Origin: CAZLMW01 sp964560875
GTDB taxonomy: Bacteria; Myxococcota_A; UBA9042
Reading direction: 5' to 3'
Assembly (NCBI GenBank): GCA_964560875.1
Contig: CAZLMW010000042.1
Coordinates: forward strand, 1-60,030
DNA: 60,030 bases
In this document: piece after piece, positions 25,687 through 35,000 of the stretch
Layout of the letters: each line of letters opens with the position of its first letter
Numbering within the stretch: position 1 is the stretch's first letter
Notes under the pieces: model-generated
The model's input: only the letters and a program-made list of their open reading frames with translations
The model's database searches: none
What the model was told of the DNA's origin: nothing
Program-made: the position numbers and the translations under genes

Positions 25687-27453
25687 ATGAAGCAATTTTC
25701 AGCCCTGGCCGTGTTCGTTGCGGCCGCCACGATGATGACCTCAACGGCGCTGGCCAAGCCCGTGGCGCTCGCTGTCCAGGGCAGCCTCCGCACGACCAAT
25801 GGAGCCCCCGTCGCGGACGGCGACTACGCGCTGGCGTTCGCGCTCTATGCCGGGTCCAAGGGCGGCCAGGCCGTTTATCTCGAGAAGCTGGCGGTCAAGG
25901 TGCAGCGCGGGCTGTTCGCCACGGTCCTCGGTGTCGACGACCCGACCAAGAAGCTCGACCACAAGCTCATCGTCAGCGGCGCGGCGGCGTTCATCGGCGT
26001 GCGCGTGGGAACCGATCCCGAGCTGGCGCGTGTCGCCCTCCGACCCGTGCCCATCGCGGCGGTCGCGGAAACGGCGCGCGAGTTGGCCTGTTCAGGCTGC
26101 GTTGCAGGCGCCCATTTGGCCGTCGGGTCCGTCGCGGGCAAGCACACCGGCTTCGTCTGGGCCGCCGGCGCAACCAAAGGAGGGTCGGCCAAGCACGCGC
26201 TTGTCGCCGATGCAGCCAAGCAGGCCGATGTGGCGAAGAAGGCTGATGTGGCGAAGAAGGCTGATGTAGCGAAGAAGGCCGACGTCGCGACCAAGGCCGG
26301 CGAGGCGACCAAGGCCATGCACGCGACCACCGCCGATACCGCGCTCAATGCCAAGACCGCGCAGCAGGCCCAAACCGCCCTCCAAGCCAACTCCGCTAAG
26401 TCAGCAAAGTCAGCCGACGCCCTCAAGTGCACCGGATGCGTCACCGCCGCGCACGTCGAGAAGGGCTTCGTCGCAGGTCTGCAAAAGGCCGGCCAGCTCG
26501 CCAAGGTCGCGTCTACGGGCAAGTTCGCCGATGTCTCCGGGCCGCTTGGCGCCGACCTCGACTTTGCGCGCAAACAGGCCTTGCAGTTCCGATTCCAGAA
26601 CGCCGCCAAGCCGCCGGCACCGTGCGACAAGACCACCATCGGACTCGCCTGGTACGACACCAGCACCCAGACGCTGAAGGTCTGCAACGGCGCGCAGTAC
26701 CACGTCTTCGCCCAGGCTGCGGTGTTCGGCAGCAAATCGCAGCCCGCAGACTCCTGCAAACACATCAAGAGCAAGGTGGCCGGCGCGACCAACGGGATTT
26801 CGTGGCTCAAAGCCGGCGGCAAGACGTTCCAGGCCTATTGCGACCAGTCCACGCTCGGTGGCGGGTGGACTCTGGCCGCGATCGTGTCCAGCTCCGACGG
26901 CGACAGCTGGACGCACAAGTCCGGCAACTGGGAAAACGCGACCAACTTCGGCCTGGTCACGGCGCCCAAGGACGGCGACTTCAAGGGCGTCGGATTCAGC
27001 GCCCTCGCCGCCTCAGAGGTGCGCATCGACCACAACGGGCAATGGCTCGCCCGGACCGGCAATTGTCTGAACAACAAGACGCTGAGCGCCCGGTTCAGCG
27101 CGCTGAAGTGGACCTGCGGCGGGTCGGCGAGCTTTGGCAGTCACGGCGCCTGCACCAACGCGTGTTCGGTCGCGGAGAGGCGCGTGCTCAAGGGCGACCA
27201 GGCGCTTTCGGAAGGCAAGTTGATCTCACACCTGTACTTCAAGGCGGGCGAGGCCAACGGCGCTCAGGACACCAACAAAGATCGCGCCTACATCTCGGGC
27301 AGCGTGCGGACCAACGTCGACGCGCCGATGGGCCTGGGATCGTTTTGCAGCGGCGGCTGCGACGGTAAGCCCGGCGATCGCGACATCGGCATCCGTCACG
27401 ACGGCGTCAACCCGCTCGGCAAAGGTCACTGGTACAGCATCTGGGTGCGCTGA
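25687..27453 (+). CDS. secreted fibrinogen-like-domain protein with coiled/stalk repeats, 588 aa
   Basis: ATG 25687 starts a signal peptide (MKQFSALAVFVAAATMMTST, Ala-Lys-Pro cleavage region near 23). Residues about 25-130 form a small beta domain (VQGSLRTTNGAPVADGDYAL) common at the head of bacterial surface proteins. Residues 180-235 are the ADVAKK-type repeats, a probable coiled stalk, bracketed by ACSGC and KCTGC pairs. The C-terminus from about residue 355 is a fibrinogen-related fold: SCKHIKS, YCDQSTLGGGWTLA and WENATNFG, ending KGHWYSIWVR. Such domains bind glycans or acetylated groups. Probably exported and trimeric or extended; the ligand is unknown. No anchor is visible. Confidence 0.87.
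   Translation: MKQFSALAVFVAAATMMTSTALAKPVALAVQGSLRTTNGAPVADGDYALAFALYAGSKGGQAVYLEKLAVKVQRGLFATVLGVDDPTKKLDHKLIVSGAAAFIGVRVGTDPELARVALRPVPIAAVAETARELACSGCVAGAHLAVGSVAGKHTGFVWAAGATKGGSAKHALVADAAKQADVAKKADVAKKADVAKKADVATKAGEATKAMHATTADTALNAKTAQQAQTALQANSAKSAKSADALKCTGCVTAAHVEKGFVAGLQKAGQLAKVASTGKFADVSGPLGADLDFARKQALQFRFQNAAKPPAPCDKTTIGLAWYDTSTQTLKVCNGAQYHVFAQAAVFGSKSQPADSCKHIKSKVAGATNGISWLKAGGKTFQAYCDQSTLGGGWTLAAIVSSSDGDSWTHKSGNWENATNFGLVTAPKDGDFKGVGFSALAASEVRIDHNGQWLARTGNCLNNKTLSARFSALKWTCGGSASFGSHGACTNACSVAERRVLKGDQALSEGKLISHLYFKAGEANGAQDTNKDRAYISGSVRTNVDAPMGLGSFCSGGCDGKPGDRDIGIRHDGVNPLGKGHWYSIWVR
26218..26290 (+). repeat. 18-bp tandem repeat encoding ADVAKK
   Basis: GCTGATGTGGCGAAGAAG repeats about four times with few changes, coding Ala-Asp-Val-Ala-Lys-Lys in the stalk of the fibrinogen-domain protein. 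Codons diverge toward the 3' end, so the 5' units are the most recently expanded. Confidence 0.9.
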
Positions 27454-27499
27454 GAGGCCGGTGAGGAGCGTCGGGGTAAGTTGAATCCCAATGGCTGTC

Positions 27500-28315
27500 T
27501 CAATCGTCGTCCGGGTGCCAGCCGTCGTAGCTCTTTTCGGGTTTGGCGGGCGGCGGTCGTCCAGCTTCGGGCCGCCAAATCAGGCCCACTGTGCCAAACC
27601 ATGGCCCGGTATCACCGCTGGCATAAAGCGCCCCGATAGCGCCGATTTGAGAGCCCGAATCATAGCCGACTCGTAGACTTACACCGCCCTCGGTGCCGGC
27701 TTCTGCGCGCAAGCTGGCCTGCACCTTGGACCATCGGTACCCGACGCCTGCCGACACGGGGATCTCGTTCAAGACGGTTGGCCCGGACAGCAAATCGGCC
27801 ACGAGATACGGCCCGAGATCGCCGGCGTAGATCGCGGTTGAGAGCGAAAAGAACGGCTGTGTTGTGCGGTCGCCACTCGTGTTCTTGCGAGGTACCAGGA
27901 GCGCCAATCCGCCGCAGATGCTCGCGTGCGACCAGGCGTGCCCAAATCGGTAGCTGAGGTTGCCCGAGTAGTCGATATCCCCGATCTGGAGCCGCGGCGG
28001 CTTGGGCGATCGCTTCGTGGTGCTCGACGCGTTGGTACCCATCCCCTCCAGCTTGATATTGGCGACACGTTGCCGGGCCACGTTGGCTTCGACCTCGTGC
28101 AACCAGCCGTTGTCGTTGACGCGCAGTTGGCCGTTGAGGACCCGCTGTTCGACCTCGTAGCGGTAGACGGGTTCGCTGCAGCCACCCTCACGGAAGCTGA
28201 AGCCTCCGGTGCCACCGCCGAGCATCAGTTCGTAGCCATCAGGCGCCGGGCGGGCCGCACAGAGAAAGACGGCGAGCACGCCGAATAGCAGTCGTTGCCA
28301 GCCTCGTCGCGGCAT
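27500..28315 (-). CDS. envelope protein, probable outer-membrane beta-barrel, 271 aa
   Basis: An N-terminal signal peptide (MPRRGWQRLLFGVLAVFLCA, cleavage near residue 20-24) is followed by alternating polar/hydrophobic strands with many aromatic and Gly residues: SYRFGHAWSH, FFSLSTAIYAGDLGPYL, VGYRWSKVQASLRAEAG, VSLRVGYDSG and GPWFGTVGLIWRPE. This pattern is typical of an 8- to 10-strand outer-membrane barrel. The last residues (SYDGWHPDDD) are an acidic tail rather than the usual terminal Phe, which weakens the barrel call. No named family recognised. Convergent with the fibrinogen-domain gene; 46 bp separates the stops. Confidence 0.75.
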   Translation of the reverse strand: MPRRGWQRLLFGVLAVFLCAARPAPDGYELMLGGGTGGFSFREGGCSEPVYRYEVEQRVLNGQLRVNDNGWLHEVEANVARQRVANIKLEGMGTNASSTTKRSPKPPRLQIGDIDYSGNLSYRFGHAWSHASICGGLALLVPRKNTSGDRTTQPFFSLSTAIYAGDLGPYLVADLLSGPTVLNEIPVSAGVGYRWSKVQASLRAEAGTEGGVSLRVGYDSGSQIGAIGALYASGDTGPWFGTVGLIWRPEAGRPPPAKPEKSYDGWHPDDD

Positions 28316-28336
28316 GTACTGATTCCTGGCCGCGGA

Positions 28337-28546
28337 TCAGGGTTTGGGTGCCCCGCAGCTCGTACATAGCTTATCCGCCACCTTCTTGCCGGCAATGATG
28401 TCGTTGACCCAGTCGGTGAGTTTGGTGCCGTCGGCGCCGATTTTGTAGAACTCGTCGCTGGTCACGATGCAGTGCTCGAAGCCGGGCGCCGTGAACGAGC
28501 GACACGTGCTCGCGCCGCCCTTTATCTTGGCGATCGACGCGATCAC
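28337..28546 (-). CDS. small Cys-containing protein or gene remnant, ~69 aa
   Basis: A frame from GTG (complement of 28544-28546) to a stop at 28337 encodes VIASIAKIKGGASTCRSFTA... and ends CTSCGAPKP. It has four cysteines and reads like a mature secreted protein. Upstream in the same frame are Gly-Cys-Glu-Phe-Gly-Phe and then the stop of the four-helix-bundle fragment, so a lipoprotein signal peptide may have been lost here. It lies 21 bp upstream of the barrel-like gene on the same strand. Either a real short gene or the 3' half of a truncated one; I cannot decide. Confidence 0.5.
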   Translation of the reverse strand: MIASIAKIKGGASTCRSFTAPGFEHCIVTSDEFYKIGADGTKLTDWVNDIIAGKKVADKLCTSCGAPKP

Positions 28547-28564
28547 GAACCCGAACTCACACCC

Positions 28565-28762
28565 TCACGGGGTGCCGCTTTGCTTGCGGATGAGGCCCGT
28601 GAGCATGGCCGCGACCTTGTCGGCCGCCGCCAGCAGCGCTTCGGCTTCGGCGGCCGGCACCAGACCAGGCGCCGCGGCCAGCTCCACCGCCACCGCCGCC
28701 TCGCACGCTTCGCCCCGCGCCTCGTTGAAGCGCTGCCGCTTCTCGCCTGCGTTGAGTCGGCT
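28565..28762 (-). pseudogene. four-helix-bundle (23S rRNA-IVP-like) protein, C-terminal fragment
   Basis: The minus strand reads RLNAGEKRQRFNEARGEACE, then AAVAVELAAAPGLVPAAEAE and a final helix ending TGLIRKQSGTP. This is the second half of the small four-helix-bundle proteins related to 23S rRNA intervening-sequence proteins. The usual first two helices are absent: upstream sequence is unrelated and overlaps the leader of the kinase gene at 28828. Truncated, probably inactive. Confidence 0.62.
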
Positions 28763-28827
28763 GGCTCGAGTCCGCACTGCGCCCGCTCGGGGTTGTCCGG
28801 CCTGACCGTCCACGACATGATGCCGCC

Positions 28828-30606
28828 GTGGCAGATATCGTCAGCGGAATCGTGATCGGTGAGCGCTACCGGGCCTTCGGCAGGCTGGGCAGCGGCGGGT
28901 TCGGCGACGTCTACCTGGGCGAGCACGTCAACACCCGGCAACGCATCGCGCTCAAGGTGCTCAAATTTCACCCTGCTGCGTCCGACGAAGACCTCATCGC
29001 GCGCTTCTTTCGCGAGGCACAGACGACGGCGGCCCTGAAGTCGCCCAACACCGTCAACGTCTTCGATATCGACCAGGCCCCCGATGACGGCCCCTATTAC
29101 ATGGCCATGGAGCTGCTGGTCGGCCCGACGCTGCACGACGTGTTGCGCGCGCTGAAGAAAGCAGGCGCGGTGATGCATCCGGTGCACGCCCTGGCGCTGG
29201 GCATCGAGGTCCTCAACAGCCTCGCCGAAGCGCATGACGCCGGTCTTGTGCATCGCGATCTCAAGCCCCCCAACATCCTCTTGGCGGACGCTGCGGGCGA
29301 AGAGCCATTGGTCAAAGTGCTCGACTTCGGTGTCGCCCGCACGCACGACTCATCGCTGACATCCGACGGGCTCGCGTTGGGAACGCCGGCCTATATGAGC
29401 CCCGAGCAGGCCAACCTCGACCCTGTGGACGGTCGCGCCGATTTGTACGGGCTCGGAGTCATCCTCTACCGATGTGTGACTGGGCAACTGCCGTTCGTCT
29501 CCTCCGACCGTCTCGCGGTCATGGACGCCCACAAGAACAAGCCGCCGCCCGATCCGCGCGAGCTGGCGCCACAACCGTTATCCGATGAGGTCGTTGAGTT
29601 GTTGGGCGTGGCGATGGCCAAGAACCCGGCCGACCGCTACCCAGACGCACGGTCCATGCAGCGTGCCCTGCAAGACGCGCTGGTTGCCATGGTCGGGTCA
29701 CGTCCCCGAATGGCATCAGGCAGCTACTTGTCTGTCGCAGCCGACCAGGTGCAACCCGGTGACGATCCGCGTTTGCCCTCTGCCGCGATCGCCGTCGAGC
29801 GGAGTGATCAGGTTGAGCCGCGGCTGCCCAGCGAAGCGATCCACGTGGACGCCCGCTCCGGCATCACGAAGACACATTTCGCCGCGCTCAGTGATCTGCT
29901 GGTGGTCGGCGACGAAGACCTGATGGCCAGGGCGCGGGAGCGGATTGAGCAGGCAGCCCGAGCCCAGTCTGAGCCGATCGCAACGGGCTCGCCTTCGACG
30001 CCGCGTAGTTCGGGCGGGCCACGCCGAACGATCCAAGAGCAACGCGCCCAGCCGCGGGTGTTGACGTTTGGAATCGCTGCGCTGGTTGTTCTCGCTGCGG
30101 CCGCGTGGCTCGTTGCCCACAACCGGGATGCGGAGGAATCCAGACACGAGAAGCGCCGCCAACAGCCCCCTGTTCACGTTCAGACCAAGCTCAGTACCAG
30201 CGTCGTGCAGGCCGCCGTGCACGCGACGCTTGCCCAGCAAGAAGCCGACCCAACCAAAGCGATGGCTCTTCTCCGCAAGGCCGTCGAGCTCGATCCGACG
30301 AACGCGGAGTATCAAGAGCAGCTGCGTCGGATGCGACAGAGAGCGGCTGCCGAGGGAGATGCCAGGGAGACGCCCTCGCGCGTCCCAAATGCGGTCAAGA
30401 ACGCCGATGCGGGCGCGAAGAAGCCGCGCGCAGTCCGGCGCGCCAAGCGAGCTCGACGCCCGTCCGGCAAGACAGCCGCCAAGGGGGGCTCGCCTCGACA
30501 CGTTCGTGCCGGCAAGGCATCGTTGAACCCGGTTCGTGAACCCCCGAAACGACGTGAGAAGAAGCTTGGTAGCGACGGATTACCCGATCTTGAGCCCCTC
30601 GAGTAA
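28828..30606 (+). CDS. transmembrane serine/threonine protein kinase with periplasmic TPR-like segment
   Basis: A 592-residue kinase from GTG 28828. The kinase domain spans about 10-290: glycine loop LGSGGFGDV (20-28), ATP-Lys43 in ALKVL, HRDLKPPN at 142-149 (Pro where Glu is usual), DFG at 166-168 and SPEQ at 191-194. Residues 295-400 form a linker containing LPSAAIAV (316-323) and LPSEAIHV (333-340). One transmembrane helix, 411-430, is followed by a periplasmic part with a TPR-like pair (AMALLRKAVELDPTNAEYQ) and a Lys/Arg-rich end. First gene of a tight three-gene unit. The linker octapeptides recur in the third gene's product, which suggests a kinase-substrate relation (inference). Confidence 0.92.
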   Translation: MADIVSGIVIGERYRAFGRLGSGGFGDVYLGEHVNTRQRIALKVLKFHPAASDEDLIARFFREAQTTAALKSPNTVNVFDIDQAPDDGPYYMAMELLVGPTLHDVLRALKKAGAVMHPVHALALGIEVLNSLAEAHDAGLVHRDLKPPNILLADAAGEEPLVKVLDFGVARTHDSSLTSDGLALGTPAYMSPEQANLDPVDGRADLYGLGVILYRCVTGQLPFVSSDRLAVMDAHKNKPPPDPRELAPQPLSDEVVELLGVAMAKNPADRYPDARSMQRALQDALVAMVGSRPRMASGSYLSVAADQVQPGDDPRLPSAAIAVERSDQVEPRLPSEAIHVDARSGITKTHFAALSDLLVVGDEDLMARARERIEQAARAQSEPIATGSPSTPRSSGGPRRTIQEQRAQPRVLTFGIAALVVLAAAAWLVAHNRDAEESRHEKRRQQPPVHVQTKLSTSVVQAAVHATLAQQEADPTKAMALLRKAVELDPTNAEYQEQLRRMRQRAAAEGDARETPSRVPNAVKNADAGAKKPRAVRRAKRARRPSGKTAAKGGSPRHVRAGKASLNPVREPPKRREKKLGSDGLPDLEPLE

Positions 30607-31492
30607 ACGCCGTCGCCGTGCGCTTCTGGTAGGGCGAATCACGGCCTATCGTCACATTGCGCTGGTGACGGCGATGGCGTTGAGCTCAACAGCGCTGACC
30701 GCAACCGAGTCTTATGCGCTGGACCCGGCGCGAAAGCAGACAATCCTCAACCTCCGCAAGCGCGCGAAAGCCGCCGCCAAGGACGGCCGCAACGAAGAGG
30801 GGGCCAAACTCTACCTGCAGCTCTTCTATTTCGACTCGACGCGCCCGATAGCGCTGTTCAACGCCGCTGTACTGGAGCGCCGCGCCGGTCAGCTCGACGC
30901 CTCGGCGCGCCATCTTCGTCAGTTCCTGGCCAAGACTCCCAAAGAGCACCCGTACTACAAGATCGCGCGCAACAAGCTGGACGCCGTGGTTCGCCAGGCC
31001 AACGAAGAAGACGCGTCCAAGTTCGCCCAGATGTCCCGCAAACGGGCGGAGAAGGCCGAGGCAGAGGCAGCCAAGCTACGCAAGGAGCGCGACCAGCTGC
31101 TGGTGGCAGGCAAGAAGCCAACGTCACCGACCGAGACTGCAAAACAGCCTGATGTGGAAGAAGAGTCCACCGATCGACGCGTGTACGGGATCGCGGCGCT
31201 TGGGATCGGCGGGGTGATGGCTGCCGTTGCAGGCGGCCTCTACCTGGCAGACCGGTCCGAGCATGATTCGCTGCGGGAAGACGTGGGCGACGGCACCAAG
31301 AACGCCACCGACGCCAATGCCCGCATCGCCGAGCTCAACGACAACGTGTGGATCTATGGGGCTGTGGCGACGGTGGGGCTCGGCCTCGCCGCGCTAGGGG
31401 GGTATTGGGTGGCGACCAGCCCCGAGCGACCCCGCGTTTCGGCCGGGCCATGGCGCGACGGAGCGTATGCGACCGTCCTTTGGGAGTTCTAG
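30536..31492 (+). CDS. TPR-like envelope protein with C-terminal membrane helices
   Basis: The frame opens at ATG 30536, overlapping the kinase's last 71 bases in another frame. The true start may be later (GTG 30665 or ATG 30674), as the first 45 residues are odd. After a signal-like stretch ending TESYA, residues about 65-150 are helical and TPR-like (EEGAKLYLQLFYFDSTRPIA, KTPKEHPYYKIARNKL). A Lys/Glu/Ala coiled region (about 160-190) follows. Two hydrophobic helices, near 215-235 (GIAALGIGGVMAAVAGGLYL) and 268-288 (GAVATVGLGLAALGGYW), surround a short charged loop. The stop is directly followed by the next ATG, so the genes are co-transcribed. Similar TPR/PEGA-kinase companions are common in Myxococcota. 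Confidence 0.82.
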   Translation: MNPRNDVRRSLVATDYPILSPSSKRRRRALLVGRITAYRHIALVTAMALSSTALTATESYALDPARKQTILNLRKRAKAAAKDGRNEEGAKLYLQLFYFDSTRPIALFNAAVLERRAGQLDASARHLRQFLAKTPKEHPYYKIARNKLDAVVRQANEEDASKFAQMSRKRAEKAEAEAAKLRKERDQLLVAGKKPTSPTETAKQPDVEEESTDRRVYGIAALGIGGVMAAVAGGLYLADRSEHDSLREDVGDGTKNATDANARIAELNDNVWIYGAVATVGLGLAALGGYWVATSPERPRVSAGPWRDGAYATVLWEF

Positions 31493-32050
31493 ATGTCCGC
31501 ATCGCACGGCCACGACCACGACAACGGCGTGCCTCCGCTGCCACACACCTGGGCGGGAGACGAAGACGATCTCGACCAGGACCAGGAAACGGCGCTGCTG
31601 CGTCCGCTGGGTAGCGGTGAAATCGCCGCCAAGCTCGACCACGCCCCGGGCGTTCCTCCGCCCCTGCCTGGTGTCGAACGCAGCGAGGCGCCGATGCCCA
31701 CTGAAATCCTGACTGTGCCGGCAACGCTGAACGTCGCCGAATCGACCCAATCTCCGCCCCAAATCCCACCGGACATCCCGGTGGTCCCTGCCGCCGCGAT
31801 CGTGATGCTCGATGACACGCTGCACGAGATGCCCACCGAGGCGATCCATGTGCCCGACGACGGTAGCCAGGAAGCGCCGACGATGATCATGCGCGTTTCC
31901 CGCGACGCCCCCGCGACGGCCGACAACGACATCGACGACCCCGAGCTACACGAGATGGAGACGGTCGCGATCGCCGTTCACAAGGACCCGGTCCAGGTCG
32001 ACTGGAGTCCCAGCGCGCCGCCGCCGCTTCCGGAAAACAAGCCGGAGTAG
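31493..32050 (+). CDS. disordered Pro/Asp-rich protein with repeated Ser/Thr octapeptides, 185 aa
   Basis: ATG 31493 abuts the TAG of the preceding gene. The product has no hydrophobic segment and is rich in Pro, Asp, Glu and Thr; it opens HGHDHDNG and ends PPPLPENKPE. Four copies of a loose octamer are visible: MPTEILTV (68-75), MPTEAIHV (113-120), an APTMIMRV copy (about 127-134) and METVAIAV (155-162). All have Thr at position 3 and Val at position 8. The kinase two genes upstream contains LPSEAIHV and LPSAAIAV in its linker. No known domain. A scaffold or multi-site phosphorylation substrate is the most economical reading, untested. Confidence 0.85.
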   Translation: MSASHGHDHDNGVPPLPHTWAGDEDDLDQDQETALLRPLGSGEIAAKLDHAPGVPPPLPGVERSEAPMPTEILTVPATLNVAESTQSPPQIPPDIPVVPAAAIVMLDDTLHEMPTEAIHVPDDGSQEAPTMIMRVSRDAPATADNDIDDPELHEMETVAIAVHKDPVQVDWSPSAPPPLPENKPE

Positions 32051-32077
32051 ACGGACAACGGCGCGGAATTGCGGTCT

Positions 32078-35000
32078 CTAGCTGCCGACCCAGCAAACGT
32101 GGGCGTGGTCGGCGAACACGCGGCGGCTTTGTCCGCATGCCGTACAGCAGCTCTTGCCGATGTCGCTGTAATTGGTCGCGTCGTACATCCTCAGATACCG
32201 CGTGCCGGCGTACAGGTACACCTTCGACCACAACGGGGCAGTTTTGCCGCGATACGAGTACTGGTTGAGCTTCGTGGTGTACGTGGAGCTGCTCGACCGG
32301 TTGACCTTGTAGGTAACGCCACGGCTGTACTTGGACGACTGGCTGCCGAAGCACGTCACGTTCGGGATCCAGGTCCGGATGCTGTAGTACCCTGATTTCT
32401 TGACGGTAAACGACCACCTTGCGTGCTCAGACTTGAAGTAGCTGCCGCTGCCCGATGGCGTCGAACAGGTCGTGGCGAAGGTCCAAAGCGGCAACGATCC
32501 GGATACCCGGTGCCAACCCGAGGTCTTGCTGCTGCACGTACCCGAGACGCCCACACCGCAGGAGCTGTATTTGCATGGCGACGGCTTGATGTTGTTTTGG
32601 CACTTGGGCCCGCAGTCCTTCGAACACGTGGCAGGCGTCTCGTTGCTGTCGCATTTGCCGTTGCCGCAGAAGCTGCAGGGCGACTTGCAGCCGGATGACG
32701 AGCAGCCGCATGAACAGGTCTGCGCCCGTGAGCCGCGCTGGCCACACGAGTTGTACCAGTACATATGCCCGCCGTAGCACTTCTTGGAGACGTTGGACTT
32801 GCACTGACACGACCGATTGACGCACTGCCGGCCGCCGCTGCAATACGAGCAGGTGTTGCCATTGGACCCGCACTTGCTCGTCGAGGTTCCGGAGTAACAG
32901 GTCCCGTTGCTGCAACACCCGCTGCAGTTGCTCGACGAGCACTTCTTGACGCAGGTCGAGCCGCTGCAGGAGTAACCCGAGCTACAGGTCTGGGCGCGCG
33001 AGCCCCGTTGCCCGCACGAGTTGTACCAGTACACGTGCCCGGCGTAGCACTTCTTGGAGACGTTGGACTTGCACTGACACGACCGGTTGATGCACTGCCG
33101 GCCGCTGCTGCAGGACACACAACTGTTGCCGTTGCTCCCGCAGGAGCTCGTCGATGTGCCCGAATAGCACGTACCGTTCTTGCAACACCCGCTGCCGCAG
33201 TTGCTCGACGAGCAGTGCTTGATGCACGTGTAGTTGCTGCAGATGGTGCCGCTGGGGCAGCTGCCGCCGGAGTTACCGCACACGCAACTGCCGATCTTGC
33301 CGCACTGTTTGCCGGCGCACACCTTGCTGCAATCGAGCTTGCAGGTGTTGTTCGAGCAGGTGTAGCCGCTCGGGCAGCCGCCGCCGTAGTTGCCGCACGT
33401 ACAGCCGTTGACCGTGCCGCACGATTTGCCCGAACAGACCGATGAACAGCCGACGCATGCGTTGTTCTTGCACCCGAGTTTGCAGGGCGTTGTGCCAGTC
33501 ACCGCGGTGCAGCTTCCATTGGTGCCGCACGAGACCGTCGAGTTGCCATTGCACCAGGTCCCCGAGGTCTTGTTGTTCGCCTGACACCAGTTGCTGGGGC
33601 AGACGCATTTGCCGCCGCTGCACGTCTGGCCGCTCTTGCAACCACAGTCCTTGGCGCAGGACGAGCACGTCTCACTGCCATTGCAGGTGCCGTCACCGCA
33701 CGTCGCAGTCACGCACAACTTCGTGTAATCAGGGCAACAATCTTTGTATTTCGCGCAGTCTGTATCGCACTGGCACGGCGCCCCCTTGATGTACTTGCCG
33801 GTCACGCAGCGCCCCTTGCAGCTGTTGGGCACCGCTGTGACCGTCAACTCGACCGACCGGTGGTTGTTGGATTCATCGCTCTCGGCGACCTCCTTGCCGG
33901 TGTCGAGCATGTAGATGACCCACAGCTTTCCGGGTTTCGCCGTCGCCGAGAGCGTGAAGGTTGCCGAGTAAGGTCCCGCTGTCTTGCCGGCAGCGAGTCC
34001 GCCGACCGACGTGAAGCTGATAACCGGCTGGTCGGTCGCATCCAACTTGTTGTCGCTGGAAAGGAAGAAGCGGTGGCTGAACTTGCCGGCGTCGGCCGAC
34101 CCCGCGTTACGCCGTGCATAGTCGAGCCTCACCTTCTGCCCCGGTTTTGGTGTCGTCGGGACGGCCGCCAGGGAAACCACGACCAGGTCGGGCTTCGGCG
34201 TGACCACACAGCCCTTCTTGGACGCATCGCAGTGGGTGCCCTTCGCGCACACCTTGACGTTCTTCCAGCCCAACCAGTGCCTGTTCTCGGCGCCACCATC
34301 GCAGGTCGTCGCGCTCGTTCCTGTGCATCCGGCGACGGCATCGCGGCGCGTCAAGGTACTGCCGACACACTTGAACTCACTGGCCACGACCTTGCTCGCG
34401 CAGGCGGTGGTCACCTTTTTGAACGTCTTGGTCGCCACATTGCAGCAAACGCCCTTGTCGCAATCGCCCGCCTTGACGCATTTGCCCGACTTACAGGCCA
34501 GCAGCGTCCCACACGCCTTGCCGTCGGGCTGATTGACCTTGGAGCACCCTGTCTTGGGCGCACACGAGTCCATAGTGCAGGGGTTGCTGTCATCGCAGCT
34601 GATCTTCGACCCGACGCACTTGCTCTGCTGGCAGCTGTCGTTTTGGGTGCATGCATTGTTGTCGTTGCATGGCTTGGAGTTGGCGCTCTTGACGCAGCCC
34701 TTCTTGGCATCGCAGGAGTCGTCGGTGCACGGATTGCCATCGTCGCAGACCTTCGATTTGCCCCCCTGGCACTGGCCATCGCTGCAGTGGTCGCCGGTTG
34801 TGCATGCGTTGCCGTCGTTACAGGCCGCCTTGTTGGGTGCCAAAACGCAGCCTTTGGCCTTGTCACACGACTCATCGGTGCAGATCTTGCCGTCATCGCA
34901 CTTGACCGCCGGACCGGCCTTGCACTTGCCGTCCTTGCAGACATCGCTCGAGGTGCAGGCGTTACCGTCCGAGCACAACTGCGTATTAAACACGGTGTGG

